Both the position numbers and the translations under genes were made by a program. DNA of 64,000 nt from DASUBV01 sp036501025 (GTDB lineage: Bacteria; Actinomycetota; Actinomycetes; Streptosporangiales; Streptosporangiaceae), in contig DASYBB010000191.1 in NCBI GenBank assembly GCA_036501025.1, forward strand, positions 7,299 to 71,298, in the 5' to 3' direction. Position 1 is the stretch's first letter. Each line of letters begins with the position of its first letter. Positions 49,939-60,945 of the stretch are shown here, one piece after another. Below the pieces are notes generated by a model. The model was not told the origin of the DNA. It made no database searches and saw only the letters and a program-made list of their open reading frames with translations.

Positions 49939-52722
49939 ATGACAAGTACGGCAAGCAGGCCGGCGGCGCCGCGGGTACGCCCGCAGCGGCTGGCCCAGCA
50001 GCGGTCGGTGCAACAGCGCCTGACCGAGCAGCGGGCACACCAGCAGAGACTGCGGCAGGCGGCCGGGCTGGGGCGCCCGCCGCTGCTGGAGGACAAGCTG
50101 CGGGTGCCGCGGCCGACGCTCGAGGTGCTGCGGCGCCGGAGGGTCACCGGCCTCATCGAGGCCGCCGTGACCCACCGGGTCGCCGTGGTGTCCGGCCCGG
50201 CCGGCGCGGGGAAGACGGTGGCCTGCGCGGCGTGGGCCGCGTCCCGGCCGGCGGCGCGCCAGCCGGCCTGGCTGACCGTCGACGCCGAGGACCGCGATCC
50301 GGCCCGGTTCTGGCCGTATGTCCTGGCCGCCCTGGTCCGCGCCCGCGCCGTCGGGGCCGGCGAGGCGGCCCAGCTGGCGGCAGGCCCGCCGGAGGCCTAC
50401 CCGCAGCGCATCGTGGCGGCGGCGCGGAGCCTGGCCGAGCCCGTCGTGCTGGTCATTGACGACGCCCACGAGCTGGCCGGCGGCGGCGCCCTGGCCGGGC
50501 TGGACCTGCTGATCAAGCACGCGCCGGCCGGGCTGCGGCTGGTCCTGTCCGGGCGCTACCTGCCCGGCCTGGCCCTGTCCCGGCTCCGGGTGGCCGGCGA
50601 GGTGGCCGACGTCGGCGCCGCTGACCTGGCCTGCACCCCGGAGGAGGCCGACGCCTACATCGCGATGCTCGGCCTGGCCCTGGCCCCGGCCGAGCGCGGG
50701 GAGCTGCTGGCCCGGACGGAGGGCTGGATGGCCGGGCTGCGGCTGGCCCTCATGACCGGGCCGGGGGACGCGCCGCCCGGAACGGCCGCGCCCGCCGTCA
50801 TCGACTACGTGCGCGATGAGGTCCTGGAACGGCAGTCCCCGCAGACCCGGGCGTTCCTGCTGAAGACCTCGGTCGCGGCGAGCCTGCCCGGCGGCCTGGC
50901 CGACGCGCTGGCCGGCGGCAGCGGGACCGGCGCGCGGACGCTGGAGCGGCTGGCCCGGGAGAACATCCTGGTCGAGCCGGTGGGCCCGGGGGAGTACCGC
51001 TACCACCCGATGCTGCGCGAGGTGCTGAGCGCGGAGCTGCGCCGGGAGCGGCCGGACGAGATCCCGGTCCTGCTCGGGCGCGCGGCCCGCTGGCACGCGG
51101 CGCGGGGCGAGGCCGTCGAGGCGGTGCGGATCGCCGCCCAGGCCGGGGACTGGGACTTCGGCGTGCACCTCCTGGCCCAGGTCGACGCCGGCGTGCTGGT
51201 CCCGGACGGGCCGGCCGAGCTGGAGTCCGTGCTGGCCGCGTTCCCGGCCGAGTTCCGGGCGGGCGCCGCGCCGGTGGCCGCGGCGCTGGCCGCGGCCCGG
51301 CTGTGGCAGGGCGACGCCGACGGCGCCGTCCCGCACCTGGACTGCGCGCGGCGCTCGCTGGACGGGCTGGACGCCGAGGCGCGCGCCGTCGTCGGGCCGT
51401 GGGTCACGGCCCTGCTCGTCATGCAGGGCGCGGACCCGGCCGGGCGAGCCCAGGCGTGGCCGGCGGCCGAGCGGGCCTCCGCCGCGGCGGCCACCGTGCC
51501 GCAGTACCGGACGGCCGGGCTGCTGTGGTTCGCGATCGGCTGTGCGCTGCTGCGCCGCTGGGAGGCCCGCCCGGCCGCGGGCGCCCTGGCCCGGGCCAGC
51601 GCCCAGCTGGCCGCCGGGAGCCTGCCGGGGCTGCGGGCGCGGGCGCTGGCCTGGCAGGCGCTGGCCGCGGCGGGCTGCGGCGAGCTGGCCGCCGCCGACC
51701 GGCTGATCGGCGAGGCGGCCGCCAGCCCGGCCGCCGGCCAGCGCGAGGTGGCCTGCCCGGTGGCGCTGGCCCGCGCCCAGGTCTGCGTCGCCCGCGACGA
51801 GCTGGCCGCGGCCGCCGAGCGGCTCGACGAGGCCGACCGGCTGGCCGGCGGACAGGCCGCGGGCGAGCCGTCGGCCGCCGCGATCGCCGGGCTGATCCGC
51901 GCGTACGCCGCGGCCGCGGAGTCGGACCCGGCCGGCGCGGCGGCCAGCATCGCCCGGCTGCGGGCCGCGCGCGCGCCGGGCGACGCGGCGCTCGGCGCGC
52001 TGCTCGCCGTCCTGGAGGCCGGCGTGGCGCTGGCCGCGGGGGAGCGGGACCGCGCGGGCCTGGTCCTGGCGGGCGACGGCGCGCCGGACGGGCCGCCCGG
52101 CGCCCCGGCCGGCCCGGCCGACCCGGCGCCCGGCCTGGCGGCCGCCGCCGCGCGGCTGGGCCGGGCCCGGCTGCTGCTGGCCACCGGCGACGACAAGGGC
52201 GCGCTGGAGACGGTCGAGCACTGGCTGGACGGCACCGACCCATCCGTAACGCTGCGCGACCAGGTGGGCGCCCTCCTGGTCGCCGCGGTCGCCCGGCGGC
52301 GGCTCAGCCAGGTCGCCGAGGCGGCCGAGCACATCGAGCAGGCGCTGCTGCTGGCCGAGCCGGAGGGCGCCTACCGGGTCTTCCTCGACGGCGGGCCGCC
52401 GGTCCGGTCGGCGATGACCGTGCTGGTGCCGCCGACCAGCCGGTGCGCCGGCTTCGCCGGGCGGGTGCTGGAGCGATTCGACGGGCAGCCGCCCCGGCTG
52501 GCCACCACCGCGCCGTCCGGCGCCGCCGGCCTGCCGCTGACCGGCAGCGAGCTGGCCGTGCTCCGGTTCCTGCCCTCGCACATGACCAACCAGGAGATCG
52601 CCGAGGCGCTGTTCCTGTCGATCAACACGGTGAAGACGCATCTGCGGTCGGCCTACCGCAAGCTGGGCGTGGCCAACCGCCGCCAGGCCATCGCCCGCGG
52701 CCGCCGCCTGGACCTGCTGTAG
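49939..52722 (+). CDS. Large ATP-binding LuxR-family regulator (MalT/LAL type)
   Basis: A 927-residue regulator. A Gln/Arg-rich N-terminus (about 45 residues) is followed by a STAND-type ATPase: Walker A SGPAGAGKT, Walker B VVLVIDDAHEL. Then comes a winged-helix and TPR-like helical sensor region of about 550 residues, then a LuxR helix-turn-helix (LTGSELAVLRFLPSHMTNQE, IAEALFLSINTVKTHLRSAY). Such proteins are effector-switched transcription activators; the ligand is unknown. ATG 49939 is preferred over ATG 49936 for ribosome-site spacing. It sits among genes carrying the palindromic element and is a candidate regulator of the set. Confidence 0.9.
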   Translation: MTSTASRPAAPRVRPQRLAQQRSVQQRLTEQRAHQQRLRQAAGLGRPPLLEDKLRVPRPTLEVLRRRRVTGLIEAAVTHRVAVVSGPAGAGKTVACAAWAASRPAARQPAWLTVDAEDRDPARFWPYVLAALVRARAVGAGEAAQLAAGPPEAYPQRIVAAARSLAEPVVLVIDDAHELAGGGALAGLDLLIKHAPAGLRLVLSGRYLPGLALSRLRVAGEVADVGAADLACTPEEADAYIAMLGLALAPAERGELLARTEGWMAGLRLALMTGPGDAPPGTAAPAVIDYVRDEVLERQSPQTRAFLLKTSVAASLPGGLADALAGGSGTGARTLERLARENILVEPVGPGEYRYHPMLREVLSAELRRERPDEIPVLLGRAARWHAARGEAVEAVRIAAQAGDWDFGVHLLAQVDAGVLVPDGPAELESVLAAFPAEFRAGAAPVAAALAAARLWQGDADGAVPHLDCARRSLDGLDAEARAVVGPWVTALLVMQGADPAGRAQAWPAAERASAAAATVPQYRTAGLLWFAIGCALLRRWEARPAAGALARASAQLAAGSLPGLRARALAWQALAAAGCGELAAADRLIGEAAASPAAGQREVACPVALARAQVCVARDELAAAAERLDEADRLAGGQAAGEPSAAAIAGLIRAYAAAAESDPAGAAASIARLRAARAPGDAALGALLAVLEAGVALAAGERDRAGLVLAGDGAPDGPPGAPAGPADPAPGLAAAAARLGRARLLLATGDDKGALETVEHWLDGTDPSVTLRDQVGALLVAAVARRRLSQVAEAAEHIEQALLLAEPEGAYRVFLDGGPPVRSAMTVLVPPTSRCAGFAGRVLERFDGQPPRLATTAPSGAAGLPLTGSELAVLRFLPSHMTNQEIAEALFLSINTVKTHLRSAYRKLGVANRRQAIARGRRLDLL

Positions 52723-52732
52723 GCGCGCACGG

Positions 52733-52769
52733 CGGCGCCCCGCGCCGCTGGTGGCGGGGCGGGGCGCCG
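52733..52769. terminator. Bidirectional terminator between LuxR and hdeD genes
   Basis: CGGCGCCCC (52733-52741) pairs perfectly with GGGGCGCCG (52761-52769) across a 19-base loop, between the two convergent stops. Confidence 0.65.
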
Positions 52770-52783
52770 GGCTGGTGCGGCGG

Positions 52784-53545
52784 CTAGGCGGTGCTGGCGG
52801 CGGCCGGGGCGCCGGACCTGGCCGCGGGCTTGCTGTCGCGGCGCAGGCGCAGGGCCAGGACGGCCAGCACGACGCCGTAGAACAGCAGCCACGCCCCGAG
52901 GACGGTCAGCAGCAGGATCAGCGAGATCCCCGGCCAGAACAGGACGACGATGCCCGCGGCCAGGCTGAACAGGCCGGTGACGACGCGCAGCCCGCGGCCG
53001 GGCACCTTGCCCTGGGTGGCGGCCGTGATCAGGTCCCCGACGCCGTGGATGATCCAGAAGGCGCCGACCACCAGCGCCACCACCAGGATGGTCAGCGCGT
53101 GGTGCTTGATGCAGTACAGCCCCGCGACGATGGCCAGGATGCCGATGACCACGTCGGCGGCGCGCATGCCGCCGCCCTGGCCGCGGTCCATGATGCCGTC
53201 GACCAGGCGAAACACGCCCGCCACGAGCAGGGCGGCGCCGATCAGGATGGCCACCACCGTCAGCGTGGCGTGCGGCCACACCAGCAGCAGCACCCCCACG
53301 GCGAGCATGCCGATCGCGGCGGCCAGCGCCGCCGTCCACGCCATCCGGGCGACGGCCGGGCCGAGCCCGCCGATGCCGCCGGCCATCGCGCTGCCAGTGG
53401 CCCGGTCGGCCCGCGGGCGGTCGGGGTCGGCGTCCTCCGGCCGCATGGCCTGGTGCGGGACCGTCGGCGGGCGGTCCGGCGGGTGGTCCTGCGCCACGCC
53501 GCCGGCCTGGCCGGCGTCGGCGCGGTTGCTCTGCGGGTCGGTCAT
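52784..53545 (-). CDS. HdeD-family membrane protein
   Basis: A 253-residue protein. About 70 polar residues come first, then six helices in three repeated pairs (LAAAIGMLAVGVLLLVWPHA, LTVVAILIGAALLVAGVFRL; ADVVIGILAIVAGLYCI, ILVVALVVGAFWIIHGV; VTGLFSLAAGIVVLFWPGIS, ILLLTVLGAWLLFYGV). The W-P after each first helix is the HdeD mark. HdeD is linked to acid resistance in enterobacteria. ATG 53545 with AGGAGG five bases upstream. A palindromic element lies 72 bases upstream. Confidence 0.88.
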   Translation of the reverse strand: MTDPQSNRADAGQAGGVAQDHPPDRPPTVPHQAMRPEDADPDRPRADRATGSAMAGGIGGLGPAVARMAWTAALAAAIGMLAVGVLLLVWPHATLTVVAILIGAALLVAGVFRLVDGIMDRGQGGGMRAADVVIGILAIVAGLYCIKHHALTILVVALVVGAFWIIHGVGDLITAATQGKVPGRGLRVVTGLFSLAAGIVVLFWPGISLILLLTVLGAWLLFYGVVLAVLALRLRRDSKPAARSGAPAAASTA

Positions 53546-53616
53546 GTCGGCCTCCTGGTGTCCACCGCTGGGATTGGCCTGGTTGTCATCGTGTGACCGG
53601 CCGGTTGCGGGGATCA

Positions 53617-53633
53617 TCACCCGTGCCGGGTGA
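53617..53633. promoter_or_regulatory. Palindromic element between hdeD and tig
   Basis: TCACCCG-TGC-CGGGTGA, perfect half-sites, 72 bases from the hdeD start and 107 from the tig start. Confidence 0.62.
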
Positions 53634-53739
53634 ACACTGCGGTCCTGCCCTAGACTTGGCCGCCAAGCCATGTGCGATCAGCCATGCCGGGCCGTGCCGC
53701 TAGCGCAGGCCGGGAGAATTTCTCAGGAGCCACCTCGCA

Positions 53740-55152
53740 GTGAAGACCGACGTTGAAGAACTGAGCCCCACCCGAGTCAAGCTCACCGTCGAGGTGCCGT
53801 TCGACGAGCTGAAGCAGAACCTTGACCAGGCCTACAAGGAAGTGGCCAAGCAGGTCCGGATTCCCGGCTTCCGGCCCGGCCGGGTGCCGCCGCGCATCAT
53901 CGACCAGCGGGTCGGGCGCGGGGCCGTGCTGGAGCAGGCCGTCAACGACGCGGTCCCCCAGCTGTACGGCAAGGCCCTGGAGGAGCACGAGGTGTTCGCC
54001 CTGGGCCAGCCCGACCTGGAGATCACCAAGCTCGATGACGGCAAGGAACTGGCCTTCACCGCCGAGGTCGATGTCCGGCCGAGCTTCGAGCTGCCCGACC
54101 TGGACGGCCTGGCCGTCACGGTCGACGACACCGAGGTCACCCCGGACCAGGTCGAGGAGTACCTCGGCTCGCTGCGGGAGCGCTTCGCGTCGCTCAAGGG
54201 CGTAGACCGCCCGGTGCAGGACGGCGACTTCGTCTCCATCGACCTGGCCGCCTCAGTCGACGGCGAGCCCGTCGAGGACGCCCAGGCCAGCGGCATCTCC
54301 TACGAGGTGGGCAGCGGCTCCATGCTGGACGGCCTGGACGAGGCGCTGATCGGGCTGTCGGCCGGCGAGACGGCCACCTTCACCGCGGACCTGGCCGGCG
54401 GCACGCTGGAGGGCGCCGCGGCCGACGTCCAGGTGACGGTGAACAGCGTGAAGACCAAGGAACTCCCGGTGCTGGACGACGACTTCGCCCAGTCGGCGAG
54501 CGAGTTCGACACCATCGGCGAGCTGCGGGCCGGGACCCGCAAGCAGCTCGAGGGGATGCGCCAGGCCGGGCAGGCCGGCCAGGCCCGCGAGCGGGCCCTG
54601 GACGCGGTGCTGGACCAGGTCGACATCCCGCTGCCCGAGCGCGTCGTGGACGCCGAGATCGAGCAGCGCCGCCACAACCTCGACGACCGCCTGCAGCAGG
54701 CCGGCATGAGCATGGCGGACTACCTCGAGGGCAGCGGCCAGACCGCCGAGGGCATCGAGGAGCAGTTCGACACCGACGCGCGCCGCTCGATCAAGGCCGG
54801 CTTCATCCTGGACAAGCTCGCGGTCGCCGAGGAGCTCGGCGTCGAGTCGTCCGAGCTGAATTCCTACATCACCCAGCAGGCCTACCGGATGGGCGTCACC
54901 CCGGACCAGCTGGCCCAGCAGATCACTGAGAGCGGCCAGGTCAACAGCGTCGTGGCGGACGTGCTGCGGACCAAGGCCCTGACCCTGATCGCCGAGCGCG
55001 CCACGGTCACCGACGCCTCCGGCAACCCGGTGGACATCCTGGCCATCACCCGCGGCGACGGGACGGACGAGGACGAGGGCGCCGGCGAGGACGACGGCGA
55101 CGTCGTTGACGCCATCACCGACGAGGCCGCCGACCGGGACGACAGCGCCTGA
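53740..55152 (+). CDS. tig: Trigger factor, ribosome-associated chaperone
   Basis: A 470-residue trigger factor. The N-terminal ribosome-binding domain holds the signature IPGFRPGRVPPRII (GFRxGxxP). A PPIase FKBP-like domain (DGDFVSIDLAASVDGE to ETATFTADLAGG) and a C-terminal chaperone domain follow, then an acidic tail (DEDEGAGEDDGDVV). It binds nascent chains at the ribosome exit. GTG start at 53740. It leads the tig-clpP1-clpP2-clpX group, the common actinobacterial order. Confidence 0.96.
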   Translation: MKTDVEELSPTRVKLTVEVPFDELKQNLDQAYKEVAKQVRIPGFRPGRVPPRIIDQRVGRGAVLEQAVNDAVPQLYGKALEEHEVFALGQPDLEITKLDDGKELAFTAEVDVRPSFELPDLDGLAVTVDDTEVTPDQVEEYLGSLRERFASLKGVDRPVQDGDFVSIDLAASVDGEPVEDAQASGISYEVGSGSMLDGLDEALIGLSAGETATFTADLAGGTLEGAAADVQVTVNSVKTKELPVLDDDFAQSASEFDTIGELRAGTRKQLEGMRQAGQAGQARERALDAVLDQVDIPLPERVVDAEIEQRRHNLDDRLQQAGMSMADYLEGSGQTAEGIEEQFDTDARRSIKAGFILDKLAVAEELGVESSELNSYITQQAYRMGVTPDQLAQQITESGQVNSVVADVLRTKALTLIAERATVTDASGNPVDILAITRGDGTDEDEGAGEDDGDVVDAITDEAADRDDSA

Positions 55153-55261
55153 GCCTCTGCCGTCAGCGAACAGCGGCGATCAGCGGACTACCCCGCTCCG
55201 CCGCCGAGTTAGGGTCACTGTCAATGACGAAGGCGCGAGACACTCAGAGCAAGGAGGGCCA

Positions 55262-55924
55262 GTGATCACGGCTCCCGATGACCCGCAGCTGGTTCCCGGG
55301 CTCGCCCGGGAGCTGGCTCCCGTGCTGGGTCGGAACGGCGACGCGGCGCCCCAGCCCATCACCGAAATGCTGTTTCAGCGCCTGCTCCGGCACCGGATCA
55401 TCTTCCTCGGCCAGCAGGTCGACGATGATCTGGCCAACCGGATCTGCGCCGAGCTGATCCTGCTGGCGTCGGAGGACCCCAAGCGGGACATCAGCATCTA
55501 TATCAACTCGCCCGGCGGCTCGGTCTACGCCGGCCTGGCCATCTACGATGTGATGCAGTTCGTGCCCAACGACGTCTCGACGTACGCGATGGGCATGGCC
55601 GCGTCGATGGGCCAGTTCCTGCTGGCCGCGGGGACGACGGGCAAGCGCTACGCGATGCCGCACGCGGCCATCCTGATGCACCAGCCGCACGGCGGCATCG
55701 GCGGCACGGCCACCGACATCCGCATCCAGGCCGAGCACAGCCTGTACCTCAAGCGCGTGCTCGCCGAGCGGACGGCCCTGCACACCGGCCAGACCGTCGA
55801 GCAGATCGAGATCGACTCGGACCGCGACCGCTGGTTCACCGCGGACGAGGCCAAGGATTACGGGTTCGTGGACCAGGTCGTGCGCAGCGCCACCGAGGTC
55901 CCCACGGCAGGAGCGCTCTCGTGA
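55262..55924 (+). CDS. clpP1: ATP-dependent Clp protease proteolytic subunit 1
   Basis: A 220-residue ClpP: INSPGGSVYAGLAIYD, catalytic Ser in MGMAASMGQFLL, His in LMHQPHGGIGG, and an Asp/handle region (TDIRIQAEHSLYLKRVL). Forms a mixed tetradecamer with ClpP2 and is unfolding-fed by ClpX or ClpC. GTG 55262 follows aaggaggg. The end overlaps a possible GTG start of clpP2 (GTGA), but that gene's better start lies 30 bases on. Confidence 0.95.
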   Translation: MITAPDDPQLVPGLARELAPVLGRNGDAAPQPITEMLFQRLLRHRIIFLGQQVDDDLANRICAELILLASEDPKRDISIYINSPGGSVYAGLAIYDVMQFVPNDVSTYAMGMAASMGQFLLAAGTTGKRYAMPHAAILMHQPHGGIGGTATDIRIQAEHSLYLKRVLAERTALHTGQTVEQIEIDSDRDRWFTADEAKDYGFVDQVVRSATEVPTAGALS

Positions 55925-55953
55925 CCTGGCTCCCGAACGCTGAGGAGGAGAAC

Positions 55954-56625
55954 GTGAAGTCGGACAGCGCGGGCCCGGCGGTCCACCCGCTCCTGGCTCA
56001 TGCCATGCAGTCGCGGTATGTCCTGCCATCCTTCGTCGAGCGGACGTCGTACGGGGTCAAGGAGATGAACCCGTACAACAAGCTCTTCGAGGAGCGGATC
56101 ATCTTCCTCGGCGTCCAGATCGACGATGCCTCGGCCAACGACGTGATGGCCCAGCTGATCACGCTGGAGTCGATCGACCCCGACCGGGACATCCTGATGT
56201 ACATCAACTCGCCGGGCGGGTCGATGACGTCGATGATGGCGATTTACGACACCATGCAGTACATCCAGCCGGAAATCCAGACGTTCTGCCTGGGTCAGGC
56301 CGCGTCCGCGGCCGCGGTGATCCTCTCGGCCGGGAGCAAGGGCAAGCGGATGGCGCTGCCCAACTCGCGGATCCTGATTCACCAGCCCGCGGTGGAGAGC
56401 GGCTACGGCCAGTCCAGCGACCTGGAGATCCAGGCCCGCGAGATCCTGCGGATGCGCCAGGCCATGGAGCAGATCCTGGCCCAGCACACCGGCCAGGACG
56501 AGGAGCAGGTCCGCCGGGACACCGAGCGGGACAAGTTCTTCACCGCCGAGGAGGCCAAGGAATACGGCCTGGTGGATGAGGTTCTGACGATGATCAAGCG
56601 CAAGTCCGAGGTAAAGTCGTCTTAA
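55954..56625 (+). CDS. clpP2: ATP-dependent Clp protease proteolytic subunit 2
   Basis: A 223-residue ClpP: INSPGGSMTSMMAIYD, catalytic Ser in LGQAASAAAVILS, His in LIHQPAV, and the handle QSSDLEIQAREILRMR. The unusual N-terminal stretch SRYVLPSFVERTSYGVKEMN is typical of the actinobacterial ClpP2. Start chosen at GTG 55954, after gaggaggag; the GTG at 55921, overlapping clpP1, would add 11 residues. Confidence 0.95.
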   Translation: MKSDSAGPAVHPLLAHAMQSRYVLPSFVERTSYGVKEMNPYNKLFEERIIFLGVQIDDASANDVMAQLITLESIDPDRDILMYINSPGGSMTSMMAIYDTMQYIQPEIQTFCLGQAASAAAVILSAGSKGKRMALPNSRILIHQPAVESGYGQSSDLEIQAREILRMRQAMEQILAQHTGQDEEQVRRDTERDKFFTAEEAKEYGLVDEVLTMIKRKSEVKSS

Positions 56626-56765
56626 CCGCCGGATCTGGGCGGCACGTCGGCGGCGCGGTTCTACGACCACCATCGGGGTTGCGAAGGCGGTACCGTACAG
56701 GAATCCGCCGCGGCCGGTCCTCCGGGACTGCTGCCGGCGGCCCACCAGGGCAAAGGAGTAGCTGG

Positions 56766-58040
<1,275 letters not shown>

Positions 58041-58044
58041 CCGC

Positions 58045-58070
58045 GACCCGGCGCGGCGCCGGGCCGGGTC
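58045..58070 (+). terminator. Hairpin after clpX
   Basis: GACCCGGC (58045-58052) and GCCGGGTC (58063-58070) form an 8-bp stem four bases after the clpX stop, in front of valS. Confidence 0.5.
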
Positions 58071-58120
58071 AGGCCCGCCGATGCCGCTAGCGCGCGCAAC
58101 TTCTTCTACACTCACCTGAC

Positions 58121-60781
58121 GTGAGCCCAACCGACCGGGCCGTGAGCCCCACCCCCACCTCCCTGCCGTCTCAGTACAGCCCCGGCGACGTCGAGTCGCG
58201 GCGGTACGAGGCGTGGGTAACGGCTGGGTACTTCACCCCCGACCCGGACTCGGCGGCGCCGCCCTTCGCCATCGTGATCCCGCCGCCCAACGTCACCGGG
58301 TCCCTGCACATCGGGCACGCGCTGGATCACACCCTGATCGACGCGCTGACCCGGCGGGCGCGGATGCAGGGCTACAACGCGCTGTGGCTGCCCGGCATGG
58401 ACCACGCGGGCATCGCCACCCAGAACGTGGTCGAGCGCGAGCTGGCCAAGGAGGGCCTGTCCCGGCACGACCTGGGCCGCGAGGCCTTCGTGGAGCGGGT
58501 GTGGGCCTGGAAGGCGTCCTCCGGGGGCGCGATCCTCGGCCAGATGCGCCGCCTCGGCGACGGCGTGGACTGGACCCGCGAGCGCTTCACCATGGACGCG
58601 GGGCTGTCCCGCGCCGTGCAGACCATGTTCAAGCGGCTCTTCGACGACGGCCTCATCTACCGCGCCCAGCGGATCATCAACTGGTGCCCGCGCTGCCTGA
58701 CCGCCCTGTCGGACATCGAGGTCGAGCACTCCGACGACGACGGCGAGCTCGTCTCGATCCGGTACGGCGACGGCGACGGCCAGATCGTGGTGGCCACCAC
58801 CCGGGTGGAGACCATGCTCGGCGACACCGCCGTGGCCGTGCACCCCGACGACCCCCGCTACGCCCACCTGGTCGGCAAGACGATCGAGCTGCCGCTGACC
58901 GGCCGGCGCATCCCGGTCGTGGCCGACCCGCACGTCGACCCCGAGTTCGGCACCGGCGCGGTCAAGGTCACCCCGGCCCACGATCCCGACGACTTCGAGA
59001 TCGGCCGCCGGCACGACCTGCCCAGCCTGGTGATGATGGACGAGCGGGGCGTGGTCACCGTGCCCGGCCCGTTCTGGGACCTGGACCGCTTCGAGGCCCG
59101 CCCGGCCGTGCTGCGCGCGCTCCGCGAGCAGGGCCGGGTGGTGGCCGAGCGGCGGCCGTACGTGCACGCGGTGGGGCACTGCTCCCGGTGCGGGACCACG
59201 GTCGAGCCGCGGCTGTCCCTGCAGTGGTTCGTCCGGGTCGACCCGCTGGCCAAGGCGGCCGGCGACGCGGTGCGCGACGGCCGGGTGCGGATCTTCCCGC
59301 CGGAGCTGGCCGCCCGGTACTTCGACTGGGTCGACAACATGCACGACTGGTGCATCAGCCGCCAGCTGTGGTGGGGCCACCGCATCCCGGTCTGGTACGG
59401 CCCCGCCGGCGAGGTCGTCTGCGTCGGCCCGGGCGAGGAGCCGCCCGCCGGCGAGGGCTGGACCCAGGACCCCGACGTGCTCGACACCTGGTTCTCCTCG
59501 GGCCTGTGGCCGTTCTCCACGCTCGGCTGGCCCGATGACACCCCGGACCTGCGGACCTTCTACCCCAATACGGTGCTGGTGACCGGGTACGACATCCTGT
59601 TCTTCTGGGTGGCCCGGATGATGCTGTTCGGCCTGTACGCCAACGCCGGCCTGGGTGCCGAGCAGTCGGTGCCGTTCCGCCAGATCGCCCTGCACGGCCT
59701 GGTCCGGGACCAGTTCGGCAAGAAGATGTCCAAGTCCCGGGGCAACACGGTCGACCCGCTGGACTGGATCGACCGGTTCGGGGCCGACGCGACCCGGTTC
59801 ACCCTGGCCCGCGGGGCCAACCCCGGCAGCGACCTCGCGGTCAGCGAGGACTGGGCCGCCGGGGCGCGCAACTTCTGCAACAAGCTCTGGAACGCGGCCC
59901 GGTTCGCGCTGATGAACGGGGCCGTCACGGGCGCCGGGCTGCCCGCCCCGGACCAGCTCACCGCCGCCGACCGGTGGATCCTGTCCCGGCTGGCCGCCGT
60001 CACCGCCCAGGTCGACGAGTACTTCGCGCAGTACGAGTTCGCCAAGGCGTGCGAGGCGCTCTACCACTTCGCCTGGGACGAGTTCTGCGACTGGTACCTG
60101 GAGCTGGCCAAGATCCCGCTGATGGCCGCGGCCGACCGGCCCGACGACGCGGCCGCCCAGGCCGCCGGCGAGGTCACCCGGGACGTGCTCGGCCTGGTGC
60201 TGGACAACCTGCTCAAGCTGCTGCACCCCTTGATGCCGTTCGTCACCGACGAGCTGTGGACCGCTCTGACCGGCGAAGAGTCGGTGATGGTCGCCCCGTG
60301 GCCCCAGTTGACCCTCTCCGACCCGGCCGCCGAGGCCGAGCTGGCCGCGGTGCAGCGGCTGGTCACCGAGGTCCGCCGGTTCCGGTCCGACCAGGGCCTG
60401 CGCCCCGGCCAGAAGGTCCCGGCCCGCCTTCGTAACCTGGAGAGCAGCGCGCTGGCCGCCCAGGAAGCCAGCATCCGTGCGCTGCTGCGCCTCACCGAGC
60501 CGGGGGAGGACTTCACCCCGACCGCCGCCATCGAGGCCGAAGGCGTGACCGCCGAGCTCGACACCGCCGGCACCATCGACCTCGCCGCCGAACGCCGCCG
60601 TATGGACAAGGACCTGGCCGCGGCCCGCAAGGAAGCCGACCAGGCCCGGGCCAAGCTGGCCAACACCAGCTTCACCGCCAAGGCCCCGGACGCGGTCATC
60701 GAGAAGACCCGCCAGCGCCTGAGCACCGCCGAACAGGACATCGCCCGCCTCGAAGAAAGGCTCGCCACCCTCGGCGCCTGA
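58121..60781 (+). CDS. valS: Valyl-tRNA synthetase
   Basis: An 886-residue class I synthetase. HIGH-type motif SLHIGHALDHT near residue 62; editing domain with VATTRVETMLGDTAVAV; catalytic DWCISRQLWWGHRIPVW; KMSKS motif FGKKMSKSRGNTVDP; anticodon-binding domain; and a C-terminal coiled coil (DKDLAAARKEADQARAKL to ERLATLGA). Start at GTG 58121. In many actinomycetes folC follows valS; here it does not. A hairpin and an MFS gene come next. Confidence 0.96.
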   Translation: MSPTDRAVSPTPTSLPSQYSPGDVESRRYEAWVTAGYFTPDPDSAAPPFAIVIPPPNVTGSLHIGHALDHTLIDALTRRARMQGYNALWLPGMDHAGIATQNVVERELAKEGLSRHDLGREAFVERVWAWKASSGGAILGQMRRLGDGVDWTRERFTMDAGLSRAVQTMFKRLFDDGLIYRAQRIINWCPRCLTALSDIEVEHSDDDGELVSIRYGDGDGQIVVATTRVETMLGDTAVAVHPDDPRYAHLVGKTIELPLTGRRIPVVADPHVDPEFGTGAVKVTPAHDPDDFEIGRRHDLPSLVMMDERGVVTVPGPFWDLDRFEARPAVLRALREQGRVVAERRPYVHAVGHCSRCGTTVEPRLSLQWFVRVDPLAKAAGDAVRDGRVRIFPPELAARYFDWVDNMHDWCISRQLWWGHRIPVWYGPAGEVVCVGPGEEPPAGEGWTQDPDVLDTWFSSGLWPFSTLGWPDDTPDLRTFYPNTVLVTGYDILFFWVARMMLFGLYANAGLGAEQSVPFRQIALHGLVRDQFGKKMSKSRGNTVDPLDWIDRFGADATRFTLARGANPGSDLAVSEDWAAGARNFCNKLWNAARFALMNGAVTGAGLPAPDQLTAADRWILSRLAAVTAQVDEYFAQYEFAKACEALYHFAWDEFCDWYLELAKIPLMAAADRPDDAAAQAAGEVTRDVLGLVLDNLLKLLHPLMPFVTDELWTALTGEESVMVAPWPQLTLSDPAAEAELAAVQRLVTEVRRFRSDQGLRPGQKVPARLRNLESSALAAQEASIRALLRLTEPGEDFTPTAAIEAEGVTAELDTAGTIDLAAERRRMDKDLAAARKEADQARAKLANTSFTAKAPDAVIEKTRQRLSTAEQDIARLEERLATLGA

Positions 60782-60945
60782 CCCCCTTCCGAGGCCTCAC
60801 CCGGCGAGTCACCCCCACCTCTCGAGTCACCTGGTCCTTAGTGCCACGGAGGTCACGTGCACCTCGTCGGCATCTAACCCCATCCGACGCCTGCGCCCCT
60901 CACCTCACACCAGTCCCGACTACCTCGGTACTCCGTGTGTACTTC

